In this document: positions 27,602 through 35,393 of the stretch, piece after piece
Numbering within the stretch: the first letter of the stretch is position 1
Layout of the letters: every line of letters begins with the position of its first letter
DNA from: Dyadobacter chenhuakuii
GTDB taxonomy: Bacteria; Bacteroidota; Bacteroidia; Cytophagales; Spirosomataceae
Assembly: GCF_023821985.2 (NCBI RefSeq)
Contig: NZ_CP098805.1
Coordinates: forward strand, 2,108,001-2,172,000
DNA length: 64,000 nt
Direction: 5' to 3'
Made by a program: the position numbers and the translations under genes
Notes under the pieces: model-generated
The model's database searches: none
Told to the model about the DNA's origin: nothing
Seen by the model: only the letters and a program-made list of their open reading frames with translations

Positions 27602-28660
27602 TTAAGGAAATACGATTGTAAAGATATACATCATCAGATTAACCAAAAGCACGATAGCATATAAGCTGTTGGTTTGTCCCTTATTAAGCGAAAGCATTAC
27701 CGTAAAAATTGAAAGAACCAGCAGGACCATGGATTTCATGGTGAGACCGAGGATAAGTGGCAAATCCATTATTGTGCAAACAATGACCACAGTAGGAATA
27801 CTTAGCCCTATACTTGCTAACGCGGAACCTAACGCAAGATTGATGCTCGTCTGATACTGGCCGCGTCTTGCCGCACGGATAGCAGCTATGCCTTCCGGTA
27901 GTAAAATAACAGCTGCAATAGCCACACCCACTAGTGCCGTGGGTAACCCGGCTGCAACAATTCCGCTTTCAATTACCGGAGAAAGGTTTTTGGCCAGGAA
28001 AATAACTACGCCCAGGCATATGAGTAAAAAAGCCAGGCTTATCAGAGCTTCGCTTCTGGAAACATCTTTCTCCTCGCCTGAAACTTCTGTCAGAAAATAC
28101 TTACGGTGCCGGACAGTTTGCGTAAATATAAAAGACCCGTAAATGACCAGACAGCAAACGCCAATGGCGATTAGCTGTGGCGTGCTGTAGGAAGGTCCGG
28201 CGATACTCGTGGTAAAATTAGGCAGCACCAGTGTAAGTACTAGAATAGACACCAGGCTGACCAATGCAATTGTAACGCTTTTGGTTTCAAAACTCTGCTC
28301 CTTAAATTTCAATGCGCCCAAAAACATACTAATACCCAGAATGCCATTTAATATAAGCATAACGGCTGCGAACAGGGTGTCACGCGCATAAGTATCTGCA
28401 CCGGCTCCTCCTGTCAACATCAGTGATACGATAATCGAAGCTTCCAAAAGCGTTACCGCTACTGCAAGTATAATTGTTCCATAAGGTTCGCCCACTTTGT
28501 GTGCGACTACCTCAGCATGGTGCACGGCTGAAAATACACCTGCGATCAAAGCAACTACGGCTAACGAGTTGACCAGAAAGCCTGAGCCAATAGGCAGCAT
28601 CAGGTAAAAAATCCAGGCGATAATAGGTGCAATATAACTCCACTGAAATATTTTTTTCAT
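27602..28660 (-). CDS. chaA: ChaA-like calcium/sodium:proton antiporter
   Basis: A 352-residue integral membrane protein with about eleven membrane spans. Two repeats carry the CaCA family acidic motifs: GEPYGTIILAVAVTLLEASIIVSLML and LPEGIAAIRAARRGQYQTSINLALGSALASIGLSIPTV. Members extrude Ca2+, Na+ or K+ in exchange for protons. The gene follows a TerC-family gene by 47 bases on the same strand, so the two probably form one metal-export operon. The symbol rests on family similarity, not on proven ion specificity. Confidence 0.88.
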   Translation of the reverse strand: MKKIFQWSYIAPIIAWIFYLMLPIGSGFLVNSLAVVALIAGVFSAVHHAEVVAHKVGEPYGTIILAVAVTLLEASIIVSLMLTGGAGADTYARDTLFAAVMLILNGILGISMFLGALKFKEQSFETKSVTIALVSLVSILVLTLVLPNFTTSIAGPSYSTPQLIAIGVCCLVIYGSFIFTQTVRHRKYFLTEVSGEEKDVSRSEALISLAFLLICLGVVIFLAKNLSPVIESGIVAAGLPTALVGVAIAAVILLPEGIAAIRAARRGQYQTSINLALGSALASIGLSIPTVVIVCTIMDLPLILGLTMKSMVLLVLSIFTVMLSLNKGQTNSLYAIVLLVNLMMYIFTIVFP

Positions 28661-28707
28661 ACGAAAGGTTAAGGATAAAAGCTTGTTCTTTTTATATTTT
28701 CCAAAAA

Positions 28708-29460
28708 CTATGGCAGAAGCCGATCTTCACCTGGCTGATAATGTTCATGGGTTTTCACAGGCGCGCTCTTAGATTTGTTCATTCGCATCTGGAATACATC
28801 CACCAGCAGTGAAAATGCCATAGAGAAGTAAATGTAGCCCTTCGGAATTTCAAGCCCAAAGCCCTCACTGACCAATGAGAAGCCGATCAGCAATAAAAAT
28901 GACAAAGCCAGCATTTTGAATGCAGGGTGCCGGTTTACAAAATTACTGATCGTTTCAGCTGCTACCAGCATTAATATTACCGTTGCAATAACTGCTACAT
29001 ACATTACCCAAACTTCCTTTACCATACCAATAGCGGTGATGATGGAATCGATGGAAAAAACCATATCCATGATCAGTATTTGCGTGAGGACCTGCCCGAA
29101 AGACGAAGCTTTGATCTGTTTGCTCTGGTCTCCCTCCTCCCCTTCCATTTTGTGATAAATCTCAGTCGAACTCTTGTAGAGCAGAAATAATCCTCCTGCG
29201 AGCAGGACAAGCTCCTTTCCTGAGAACCCTTCACCAAAGACCACAAAAAGATCTTTGTCCAGCTTCATAATGAGGGAAATCAAAAGCAAAAGCCCGATCC
29301 GCATCACGCCTGCGAGTACCAAACCATATTGCCGCGCTTTCTTCTGCTGGTTTGCAGGAAGTTTTGCGGCGATGATTGATATAAAAATGACATTGTCAAT
29401 GCCAAGAACCGCCTCCAAAGCGACCAGCGACAAGAGTGAAACGATGACTTCGAATTCCAT
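28708..29460 (-). CDS. TerC family integral membrane protein
   Basis: A 250-residue protein with seven or so membrane spans. The conserved TerC segments ALEAVLGIDNVIFISIIAAKLP and ILIMDMVFSIDSIITAIGMV carry the paired aspartates thought to bind metal within the membrane. TerC proteins are linked to tellurite resistance and, in several bacteria, to manganese export. It leads an operon with the ChaA-like antiporter. A 9-base inverted repeat lies 33 bases upstream of the start codon. Confidence 0.9.
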   Translation of the reverse strand: MEFEVIVSLLSLVALEAVLGIDNVIFISIIAAKLPANQQKKARQYGLVLAGVMRIGLLLLISLIMKLDKDLFVVFGEGFSGKELVLLAGGLFLLYKSSTEIYHKMEGEEGDQSKQIKASSFGQVLTQILIMDMVFSIDSIITAIGMVKEVWVMYVAVIATVILMLVAAETISNFVNRHPAFKMLALSFLLLIGFSLVSEGFGLEIPKGYIYFSMAFSLLVDVFQMRMNKSKSAPVKTHEHYQPGEDRLLP

Positions 29461-29493
29461 GAGTATTTGTTGATTAGAATTTCAAGATGAGGC

Positions 29494-29542
29494 TGGCATG
29501 CTGTAACTTCCTGTTATATACGGATTTGATTCAAGCATGCCA
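29494..29542 (-). promoter_or_regulatory. Inverted repeat in the terC leader
   Basis: TGGCATGCT at 29494-29502 pairs perfectly with AGCATGCCA at 29534-29542 across 31 bases. It sits in the 5' leader of the TerC-ChaA operon. The core does not resemble the known manganese riboswitch by eye, so it is either another leader structure or a protein-binding site. Confidence 0.3.
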
Positions 29543-29614
29543 AAACATTTTTTCAGTTTTATTTTCTTTGCAAAACTATATTCAGTAAATTTACAACTGT
29601 AAAAATAAAAAAAA

Positions 29615-30583
29615 ATGACTTATCTTAGTGCTCAGCCGCAGTTCACTACTTCATGGGATGAAATATGCTACCCTGTAAATTCAGTGTGGCTGGCCGACCT
29701 ATTGCCGGACTATGAAATCATGGCCACTGATAAGCAGCAACTTATCGTTGGTCAGCCTTTTCGAGGGACTAAAACGATTTTCGGCATTCAAAGCGCTGAC
29801 TATGCCATCATACCCAACATATTAATCAGAGAAGTTGTCGATAAGCTATTTTCAGACTACAACCTGGAAATTAAATACACGTCTACGGGTGAATTTAGCA
29901 TTAATATCATTTTTCCTGAGCAGCTCGCCATTGGCGGTGAGCAGTTGCAGCGGAGCATGATTTTGACGAATAGTTATAATGGAAAAACCCCATTTAGCGT
30001 ACAAGGCAAAACATTGACGGCCATGCTGGATGGTTCCGGGCTTCCGGGCACGAGCATGTACCGGGCAGTTTGCCAGAATGGGCTAATGGGATGGGCGGAC
30101 TCCTTTTCCGAACTCCCAAAATATCGATCGTGGTTGGAGGAACGCAGGCAGGGAAAAGAAAAAAAACAAGGAACCAACAGCAGTGCCATCGCAAAAAAAG
30201 ATGCAGCCAGCCGAAAAATCCACCAGAGCAGGCGGCAAACACCTGAACTGTTTCAGGAGCAGCTGTATGAATTGCTGGCTGGTCAGGATTATAAAAGCCC
30301 TACCCTGACGACCACGGTATATGAACATTTTCAACAAAAATCCTTTGGCAGAGCGGATGAAAAACTGCTAAAAACACTGCCGATTCCTGTTCAACTGGCA
30401 AAGCAAGCTTATGAGCGCCTCAAACTGGAGCAGCGGCTCCTCGACCAGGATTCGTCTTACTGGCTGATGTACAATGCTGTTAATCATGCCCTTTTCAATG
30501 CGCGGAGCAGTCTTACATTAAATGACCGCTACAAGCTTGATGAAAAGGTTTTCCATCAGCTCGCAGCCAGTTCCTTGATATAA
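29615..30583 (+). CDS. DUF932 (phage/plasmid-like) protein
   Basis: A 322-residue soluble protein. FRGTKTIFGIQSADYAIIPN, SMILTNSYNGKTPFSVQGKT and YRAVCQNGLMGW match the core of DUF932, and the tail YWLMYNAVNHALFNARSSLTLNDRYKLDEKVFHQLA is the usual family ending. A lysine- and serine-rich linker (about residues 175-210) divides the two. DUF932 proteins are often carried by phages and plasmids and their function is unknown. Here the gene leads several orphan genes on the same strand, with no integrase or structural phage genes nearby. Confidence 0.72.
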   Translation: MTYLSAQPQFTTSWDEICYPVNSVWLADLLPDYEIMATDKQQLIVGQPFRGTKTIFGIQSADYAIIPNILIREVVDKLFSDYNLEIKYTSTGEFSINIIFPEQLAIGGEQLQRSMILTNSYNGKTPFSVQGKTLTAMLDGSGLPGTSMYRAVCQNGLMGWADSFSELPKYRSWLEERRQGKEKKQGTNSSAIAKKDAASRKIHQSRRQTPELFQEQLYELLAGQDYKSPTLTTTVYEHFQQKSFGRADEKLLKTLPIPVQLAKQAYERLKLEQRLLDQDSSYWLMYNAVNHALFNARSSLTLNDRYKLDEKVFHQLAASSLI

Positions 30584-30643
30584 CGCGGGCCATCGTCGTC
30601 GAGGCTGCTGTTTTGCAACTTAATAGACTAAACTGAAATGATC

Positions 30644-30757
30644 ATGGAAAACGAAAAAATCAGACCGGATGATGAAATGTCTACGGCAATATTCTACGCA
30701 TTTACGATCATGTTCATCTATATCGCCGTTTGCATATTGATGGCAAACATCAAATAG
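30644..30757 (+). CDS. Very small single-span membrane protein, 37 residues
   Basis: A short frame with a charged head (MENEKIRPDDEM) and one hydrophobic helix (FTIMFIYIAVCILMA) ending in NIK. An in-frame ATG two codons earlier (30638) is an alternative start. It lies 60 bases after the DUF932 gene on the same strand and 30 bases before the next frame, as in a co-transcribed set. No family was recognised. The shape is that of many genuine small membrane proteins. Confidence 0.45.
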   Translation: MENEKIRPDDEMSTAIFYAFTIMFIYIAVCILMANIK

Positions 30758-30787
30758 AAAAACACTTATAATGGAATTTTCAAAATT

Positions 30788-31156
30788 ATGCATTTATCTT
30801 ATTCAAAAATTGGCGCTGCTTCGGTAGCGATGGTACTCGCAGAAATGGAAGATATCTTCCAAAAGAGAGAGGCTCATGAAATAGATGGTATGCCTGCTAC
30901 CAGGCAGCAAGCTGATTTTGATGTATATGCCAATTTCCTGAATGAGAATGCAATTGTGCTTGGTGGTACAGGTGCTGTACACGATCAGCAGACGCTGGTC
31001 AATACGCCAATCAAAATTAACCAGTCGGCAAAAAACCGGTTTTTGTCTATCCTAAGCCGTGTAACGAAGGCACATGAAGGCGTGTCACGTCAGGAGCGCC
31101 TTTTTGTTCATTGGTTTTGGTCACAAATACAAAGCAGCCTTCTACACCGGCCATAA
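30788..31156 (+). CDS. Hypothetical protein, 122 residues
   Basis: Predicted mostly helical (SVAMVLAEMEDIFQKREAHEID at the N-terminus, KNRFLSILSRVTKAHEGVSRQERLFVHWFW at the C-terminus), without signal peptide or membrane span. No family was recognised. It follows the DUF932 gene and the small membrane protein on the same strand. Another ATG at 30771 is in a different frame and closes after 18 codons, so the start at 30788 was kept. Moderately supported by its length and context. Confidence 0.5.
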   Translation: MHLSYSKIGAASVAMVLAEMEDIFQKREAHEIDGMPATRQQADFDVYANFLNENAIVLGGTGAVHDQQTLVNTPIKINQSAKNRFLSILSRVTKAHEGVSRQERLFVHWFWSQIQSSLLHRP

Positions 31157-31480
31157 TTTCATCCCCCCCTAAGTATACCCCGTCAAACGTGGACGCTATC
31201 TGCTGTCCACTGCGAAACGTCTCCCCGGTTACCGGCCGCCCGCCTGTTGAAGACTGCCTGACAGTCTGGTGGACTTGAACAACCGGCTTGCAAAGTTGTA
31301 AGAAATTTTTGGGTCGTAATGGCTACTCAGTCAGTGGATAACATCCCGAACCAAAATTTAGATCTGCATAATTTCGAACAGCCACTTGAATTTGAGCTGC
31401 CGTTTAGATATTTTTGAGATCATTAGTTTGATACTTAAAATATCTCAACTGTTCACTCATCAACAAACTGACCTTTCGCC
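31157..31480 (+). other. Intergenic gap without a confident gene
   Basis: This 324-base gap has no recognisable homology. A 32-codon frame from 31319 to 31417 (start MATQSVDNIPNQ) ends 63 bases before the next gene in the same phase. It may be a lost N-terminal piece or chance. No clear terminator hairpin was seen. Confidence 0.3.
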
Positions 31481-32140
31481 ATGACTACCAAATTCCCAAT
31501 GACTACGCGAGAACTTTATCATAGCGTGGGACTTTCAACTGCTGACATTACTAAGATTGACAATCCAACATTTGTATGGGTGATTGCCGCATTCGCTAAA
31601 AGGGAAGACGAACCAGCAGCTGCATTTTCTGATTTCGGTTGTGCGCTGAATTTGGTCAAACGCGTGAATGCATTTGTGGAGGGTGGTGTTGGGCTCAGGC
31701 CGGTTTTGAAATCTACAAATAAACTCAAAACGGACCGGTACAAACGATTAGTGGATGTTGGCTTAACACCGTATATGGTTAGCTTTAACAGTAATCGAAA
31801 TGGCATTGAACTAGTAGATGATCTTTGCGATGACCTTGATGAATTAAGTGTCGATAAGTTGATGCGTAATTTGAATAGGATTGGTGAGATAGCGCCGGTA
31901 GTTCTGGTGGATAATCTTTTTGGTACATTTTGGGCACCTAACGGCCACCTTGCAATAAAAAAGGCCAAAGTATTTAAAGCGGTGTTAGATTCTTTAAAAG
32001 ACAAACAACTAGTAAGGGAAATGGAAGCAGGTAGAAATCAATCAACAGTATGCGCAAATGAAAAAGAAATGGAAAAGCAAATTGGGCTGAGCCAAAATTT
32101 GGATATTGCATCAAAACCGGAAGATGAAAACGATTCTTAA
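31481..32140 (+). CDS. Hypothetical protein, 219 residues
   Basis: A soluble protein with no signal peptide. It has an N-terminal helical part (TTRELYHSVGLSTADITKID), a valine- and phenylalanine-rich middle (NPTFVWVIAAFAKRED), an acidic helix (LVDDLCDDLDELSVDKLMRNLNRI) and a polar tail rich in glutamate and asparagine. No family was recognised. It shares strand with the DUF932 group but is separated from it by a 324-base gap. The intact long frame and even composition argue for a real gene. Confidence 0.55.
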   Translation: MTTKFPMTTRELYHSVGLSTADITKIDNPTFVWVIAAFAKREDEPAAAFSDFGCALNLVKRVNAFVEGGVGLRPVLKSTNKLKTDRYKRLVDVGLTPYMVSFNSNRNGIELVDDLCDDLDELSVDKLMRNLNRIGEIAPVVLVDNLFGTFWAPNGHLAIKKAKVFKAVLDSLKDKQLVREMEAGRNQSTVCANEKEMEKQIGLSQNLDIASKPEDENDS

Positions 32141-32229
32141 AAATGAAAAGCTGATTCTCCGGCACGAACCCGGCAACCGAATGAAAGCAGGCAGGAACAA
32201 AAGATTGTGGCTGCAATAAAGAAGTTATC

Positions 32230-32517
32230 ATGACAGGTAAGAGAATTAAAAACTTGCTGACCTGGATTACTCCGCTGATACTGGGAGCATTATTAGGTCT
32301 TTACGAAATTCTGCATGGCCTGTTTTATGTGATTTATGGAACACCGGACCAGAAGCGAGACTATCCACTAGAAATTGTTCTTGGACTGCTAATCATGGCT
32401 GTCTGTTTGGGAGGCCATTGGCTAATTAGCCGTATCTCGCATTCCAACACGCGCACAATCTGGATCATTGAATCCATACTGGTGGCCTTAATTATTTACG
32501 GTTTTTATCGATCTTAG
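32230..32517 (+). CDS. Small integral membrane protein, 95 residues
   Basis: Three hydrophobic spans are clear: WITPLILGALLGLYEILHGLF, EIVLGLLIMAVCLGGHWLI and IWIIESILVALIIYGFY, joined by short charged loops. No family was recognised. It follows the previous orphan gene by 89 bases on the same strand. The span spacing and the positive N-terminus (MTGKRIK) are those of a genuine inner membrane protein. Confidence 0.6.
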   Translation: MTGKRIKNLLTWITPLILGALLGLYEILHGLFYVIYGTPDQKRDYPLEIVLGLLIMAVCLGGHWLISRISHSNTRTIWIIESILVALIIYGFYRS

Positions 32518-32727
32518 GAAATCAAACTGTATAATTGCTGGCGTAGAGGCATAGCGTTTTTAATGAGATTTTTAACCATTTGATCCGAAAACTGGAAGGT
32601 ATTAAATGCCGCAATTGATTGTAGTTACCAAGATAATGGGAATTATTCCCTAGGCGTGGAATGCGGTTGAACAAATGAGAAACGTCGAAACTGCTTGATT
32701 TTAGGGACCGGTAATCAGAACACAGCA

Positions 32728-33369
32728 ATGAAACTTTCTTCAAAAGCGGATAACATCCTGGAACAGATCAATAGTAAAACCAGACTAGGAGACTTACGGA
32801 AAATTGCTAAAGATATTAAAAAAGATCATGAGCTGGCTCTTGAACTATGGTCGACAGGGCGATTTTTGCCCAGGCAACTGGCCATTTTAATTATGGACAA
32901 TAAGCGCATATCACAAGAGCTTATCAATGAACTTGACCGTGATATGCAAACCCATCCATCAATCGAGCGGAATCAATTGATAGACTGGTTAATGGCCAAC
33001 CAAATCCATAAAGACAAGAAGACCACAGCGTTAATTGAATCTTGGGAAAATAGCCCGTCTGCTCTGCAAAGAAGAGTATTCTGGTACCATCAGGCGCGTT
33101 TGAGATGGATGGGACAAATTCCTCCTGAAAACACGGCGGAATTGGTGACCAAAATAGAAACCAACATTCCCAAAGAAGAACCGGAAGTTCAGTGGGCGAT
33201 GAATTTAACCGCCGGCTGGATTGGCGTCTATGAAAAACAATATCGGGATCGGTGCATTGCCATCGGCCAGAACACTGGTCTCTATAAGGGGGAAATGGTA
33301 TCAAAAGGCTGTACTCCAAATTATCTGCCTGAGTTCATAGCAATTGAAAGCAAAAAACGCAATCTATAA
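32728..33369 (+). CDS. DNA alkylation repair (AlkD-like) protein
   Basis: A 213-residue all-helical protein. The ATG at 32728 is used instead of the one 11 codons upstream because family members start with a similar helix (MKLSSKADNILEQI). The helical repeats RLGDLRKIAKDIKKDHELALELW, LIDWLMANQIHKDKKTTALIESW and ALQRRVFWYHQARLRW fit the HEAT-like superhelix of AlkC/AlkD-type glycosylases, which remove alkylated purines. The C-terminal part (GQNTGLYKGEMVSKGCTPNYLPEFI) resembles a known variant of this group. Enzyme activity is not proven by sequence. Confidence 0.72.
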   Translation: MKLSSKADNILEQINSKTRLGDLRKIAKDIKKDHELALELWSTGRFLPRQLAILIMDNKRISQELINELDRDMQTHPSIERNQLIDWLMANQIHKDKKTTALIESWENSPSALQRRVFWYHQARLRWMGQIPPENTAELVTKIETNIPKEEPEVQWAMNLTAGWIGVYEKQYRDRCIAIGQNTGLYKGEMVSKGCTPNYLPEFIAIESKKRNL

Positions 33370-33394
33370 GCGGGTGTATTAAAAAAAATTTGGA

Positions 33395-33434
33395 CAACCA
33401 AATAGTTGTGCTTAAATTAGCAACCAAATGGTTG
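33395..33434 (+). promoter_or_regulatory. Tandem ArsR-type operators (CAACCAAATGGTTG)
   Basis: Two 14-base sites lie 26 bases apart: CAACCAAATAGTTG at 33395-33408 and the perfect inverted repeat CAACCAAATGGTTG at 33421-33434. The second ends three bases before the ArsR start codon. They are probably the autoregulatory operators of the ArsR-AHSA1-RibD operon. Their place also argues against the longer 5' frame, which would run through both. Confidence 0.65.
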
Positions 33435-33437
33435 TAT

Positions 33438-33776
33438 ATGGTAGAAAGAAGGGATGTTTTTCAAGCGATTGCCGACCCTACGCGACGAATGATCATTCAG
33501 CGGTTATCGGGTGGCGCATTGAATATTGGTCAGATTGTGGACGACTTTGGCATTACCCGCCAGGGCATTGCCAAACATCTGAAAGTGCTGCATGAATGCG
33601 GCATGGTCACGCTTACCCAGAGAGGGCGCGAGCAAATGTGTGAGGCGCGGCTGGATCAGTTGGATGAAGTGGCCGACTGGGTGAATGAGTCTCGCAAACG
33701 CTGGAATCAGCGATTCGAAAAGTTGGACAAATTTTTAGCAGATACAAAAGACAGCGAAAATGAAATCACAGGATAA
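33438..33776 (+). CDS. ArsR family winged-helix transcription regulator
   Basis: A 112-residue regulator starting at MVERRDVFQAIADPTRR, the standard beginning of this subgroup. The frame is open upstream, but it would cross two operators. The winged helix shows IIQRLSGGALNIGQIVDDFGITRQGIAKHLKVLHECG and the wing MVTLTQRGREQ. It has no metal-binding cysteine pair, so it belongs to the group paired with AHSA1 proteins rather than the arsenic sensors. Its 3' end overlaps the AHSA1 gene by 17 bases. Confidence 0.9.
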   Translation: MVERRDVFQAIADPTRRMIIQRLSGGALNIGQIVDDFGITRQGIAKHLKVLHECGMVTLTQRGREQMCEARLDQLDEVADWVNESRKRWNQRFEKLDKFLADTKDSENEITG

Positions 33777-34263
33777 GGAACTCTTAATCACACGCATATT
33801 CCATGCGCCCATCGATAAGGTTTTTGACGCATGGACCGACCCTGAAAAACTTAAACGCTGGTATGCGCCCGATGGCTGCACGATCGACTATAAGCATATC
33901 GAGGTTAAGGAAGGTGGACGCTTTCATTACCGCATCACTCATCCGACCCACGGCAGTGGATGGGTTATCGGCAAATATCTGGAAATAATGCGACCGGAGA
34001 AACTAGTATATACTATACGGCTTTCAAACGAAAACGGCGACCTACTACCACCAGATGATTTAAAATCAGCAGGTTGGCCGGGCGAGATATTGATCAAAGT
34101 AACATTCGAATCTCTCGGTAACCAGACAAAGGCAGTGATCTACGAAGCTGTATCGGAAGAGGAAGCCCGTAAAACCGGGGCGTATAGCGGCTGGATCGAA
34201 ATGTTTGACAAACTGGAACTTCAACTACAAAGCATTCCAAACCATAATTCAGCATCAGCATGA
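33760..34263 (+). CDS. SRPBCC (AHSA1-like) domain protein
   Basis: A 167-residue START-like lipid or ligand binding protein. ELLITRIFHAPIDKVFDAWTDPEKLKRWYAPDGC is the classic AHSA1 start, followed by GGRFHYRIT and a C-terminal long helix (GAYSGWIEMFDKLELQL). It is encoded in overlap with an ArsR regulator and, by ATGA, with a RibD-like reductase. Such three-gene sets are frequent in Bacteroidota, but their ligand is generally unknown. Confidence 0.9.
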   Translation: MKSQDKELLITRIFHAPIDKVFDAWTDPEKLKRWYAPDGCTIDYKHIEVKEGGRFHYRITHPTHGSGWVIGKYLEIMRPEKLVYTIRLSNENGDLLPPDDLKSAGWPGEILIKVTFESLGNQTKAVIYEAVSEEEARKTGAYSGWIEMFDKLELQLQSIPNHNSASA

Positions 34264-34877
34264 GCAAAATATTCTTTGACAGCGGGATTTCTCTGGACGG
34301 CTATTTCGCCGGTGACAACAGAAGTCCACAAAACCCGATGGGCGGCGTGTCGGGCAAACTTCATCAATGGATGTTCAAACAAAAGGCATTCTGGAAACAC
34401 ATCAAAATGGAAGGCGGCCAGGAGGATGGTACCGATGGGACATTGATCGACGATGTGTTTGCCCGGACAGGTTCGTACATTATGGGAAAGCGGATGTTCG
34501 AGGAAGGCGAAGTGGCCTGGGCGGAAGACCTGTACGAAGCCGACGTATATGTGCTTACGCGCGAAAAGCGCGAGCCCTGGATTCAGAAAGGGACTACAAC
34601 CTTTTACTTTATAAATGACGGCATTCAAAGTGCGTTGGAAAAAGCACGGGAGTCAGCAATGGGAAAAGATATCAGGATACAGGGTGGCGCGAACACCATT
34701 CAACAATTTCTCAACGCTGGTCTCATCGACGAATTTTTCATTCACATTGCACCGGTCTTTCTGGGAAGTGGCATCCGGCTATTCGATGGAATTGAAGACA
34801 TTTATGATATGCAGATCATGGAAGTGATACCGTCCGAACTTACCACGCATTTGAGGTACAAGCTGACAAAGAAATGA
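34260..34877 (+). CDS. Dihydrofolate reductase / RibD C-terminal family protein
   Basis: A 205-residue protein. SGISLDGYFAG near the start, GSYIMGKRMFEEGE, DVYVLTRE, IRIQGGANTIQQFLNAGLIDEFFIHIAPVFLGSGIRLF and the last strands match the RibD_C fold, an NADPH-dependent reductase. It is translationally coupled to the AHSA1 gene (ATGA overlap). The substrate is unknown and is unlikely to be folate. It may detoxify a compound sensed by the ArsR regulator of the operon. Confidence 0.87.
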   Translation: MSKIFFDSGISLDGYFAGDNRSPQNPMGGVSGKLHQWMFKQKAFWKHIKMEGGQEDGTDGTLIDDVFARTGSYIMGKRMFEEGEVAWAEDLYEADVYVLTREKREPWIQKGTTTFYFINDGIQSALEKARESAMGKDIRIQGGANTIQQFLNAGLIDEFFIHIAPVFLGSGIRLFDGIEDIYDMQIMEVIPSELTTHLRYKLTKK

Positions 34878-35000
34878 AAGATTGAATCATCAATCAGCAT
34901 TTTGCTGGCTGTCTTATCTTATCCTGACCTGCAATAGCTAGTAGTGATTGCTATTCCCAATAAGGCCAAAACAAGCATGGGATAAGCTGATTTCCGAACA

Positions 35001-35222
35001 TTATGCCAGCAAAAATCTTTCTATTAATATAGTAACCTGGCGATATGGTTCAGAGCCGGCTTTCAGTGTCGTAATTTCACCAAGGTAATCGCCATGGCCG
35101 CCCGGAATGATCGTTAGGTCTGAGCCTTCAATCAGCTGATGCATCTTCAATGTATGTTCCAGTGTTGCGACATCCTTGTCACCAGTCAAGATCAATGTTT
35201 TTGCTGTGATGCTGGCCAAGGT
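35001..35222 (-). pseudogene. 3' remnant of an alpha/beta hydrolase gene
   Basis: About 73 codons read ITAKTLILTGDKDVATLEHTL, then LTIIPGGHGDYLG with the catalytic histidine region of an alpha/beta hydrolase. The nucleophile half is missing and no ATG starts the frame. The preceding in-frame codon is a stop that ends the GrpB remnant, so two unrelated gene ends are joined here by a deletion. Confidence 0.7.
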
Positions 35223-35393
35223 TTAGAGGCTTGTCATCATTCTGTTCCCTACGTTGTGCGGTGTTTCGATTTGTGGATCAAAGCAACTTACTGACACCTG
35301 TATGTCAATGATATCTTTTGCAGCAAGACCCGGGACAGCGGTAGATCCTATATGATGAAATGTGGATTTGAAAACCGGCAGTGCTATTTTCAT
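35223..35393 (-). pseudogene. GrpB (UPF0157) family remnant
   Basis: A 56-codon frame containing FHHIGSTAVPGLAAKDIIDI, the unmistakable core motif of GrpB family proteins, which belong to the nucleotidyltransferase superfold. About 25-30 N-terminal residues and the last 100 or so are missing. Its ATG overlaps the stop of the phosphoesterase gene (ATGA), so a short product could still be translated. The 3' side is joined directly to the hydrolase remnant. Confidence 0.7.

Noticed and set aside
29461-29614. Manganese riboswitch (yybP-ykoY) before terC
   Set aside because: The expected conserved loop sequences could not be found by eye; only a simple inverted repeat is present.
32522-32743. Minus-strand 73-codon frame between the membrane protein and AlkD-like genes
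   Set aside because: No family resemblance; basic, Leu/Ser-rich composition fits a chance frame in a 210-base gap.
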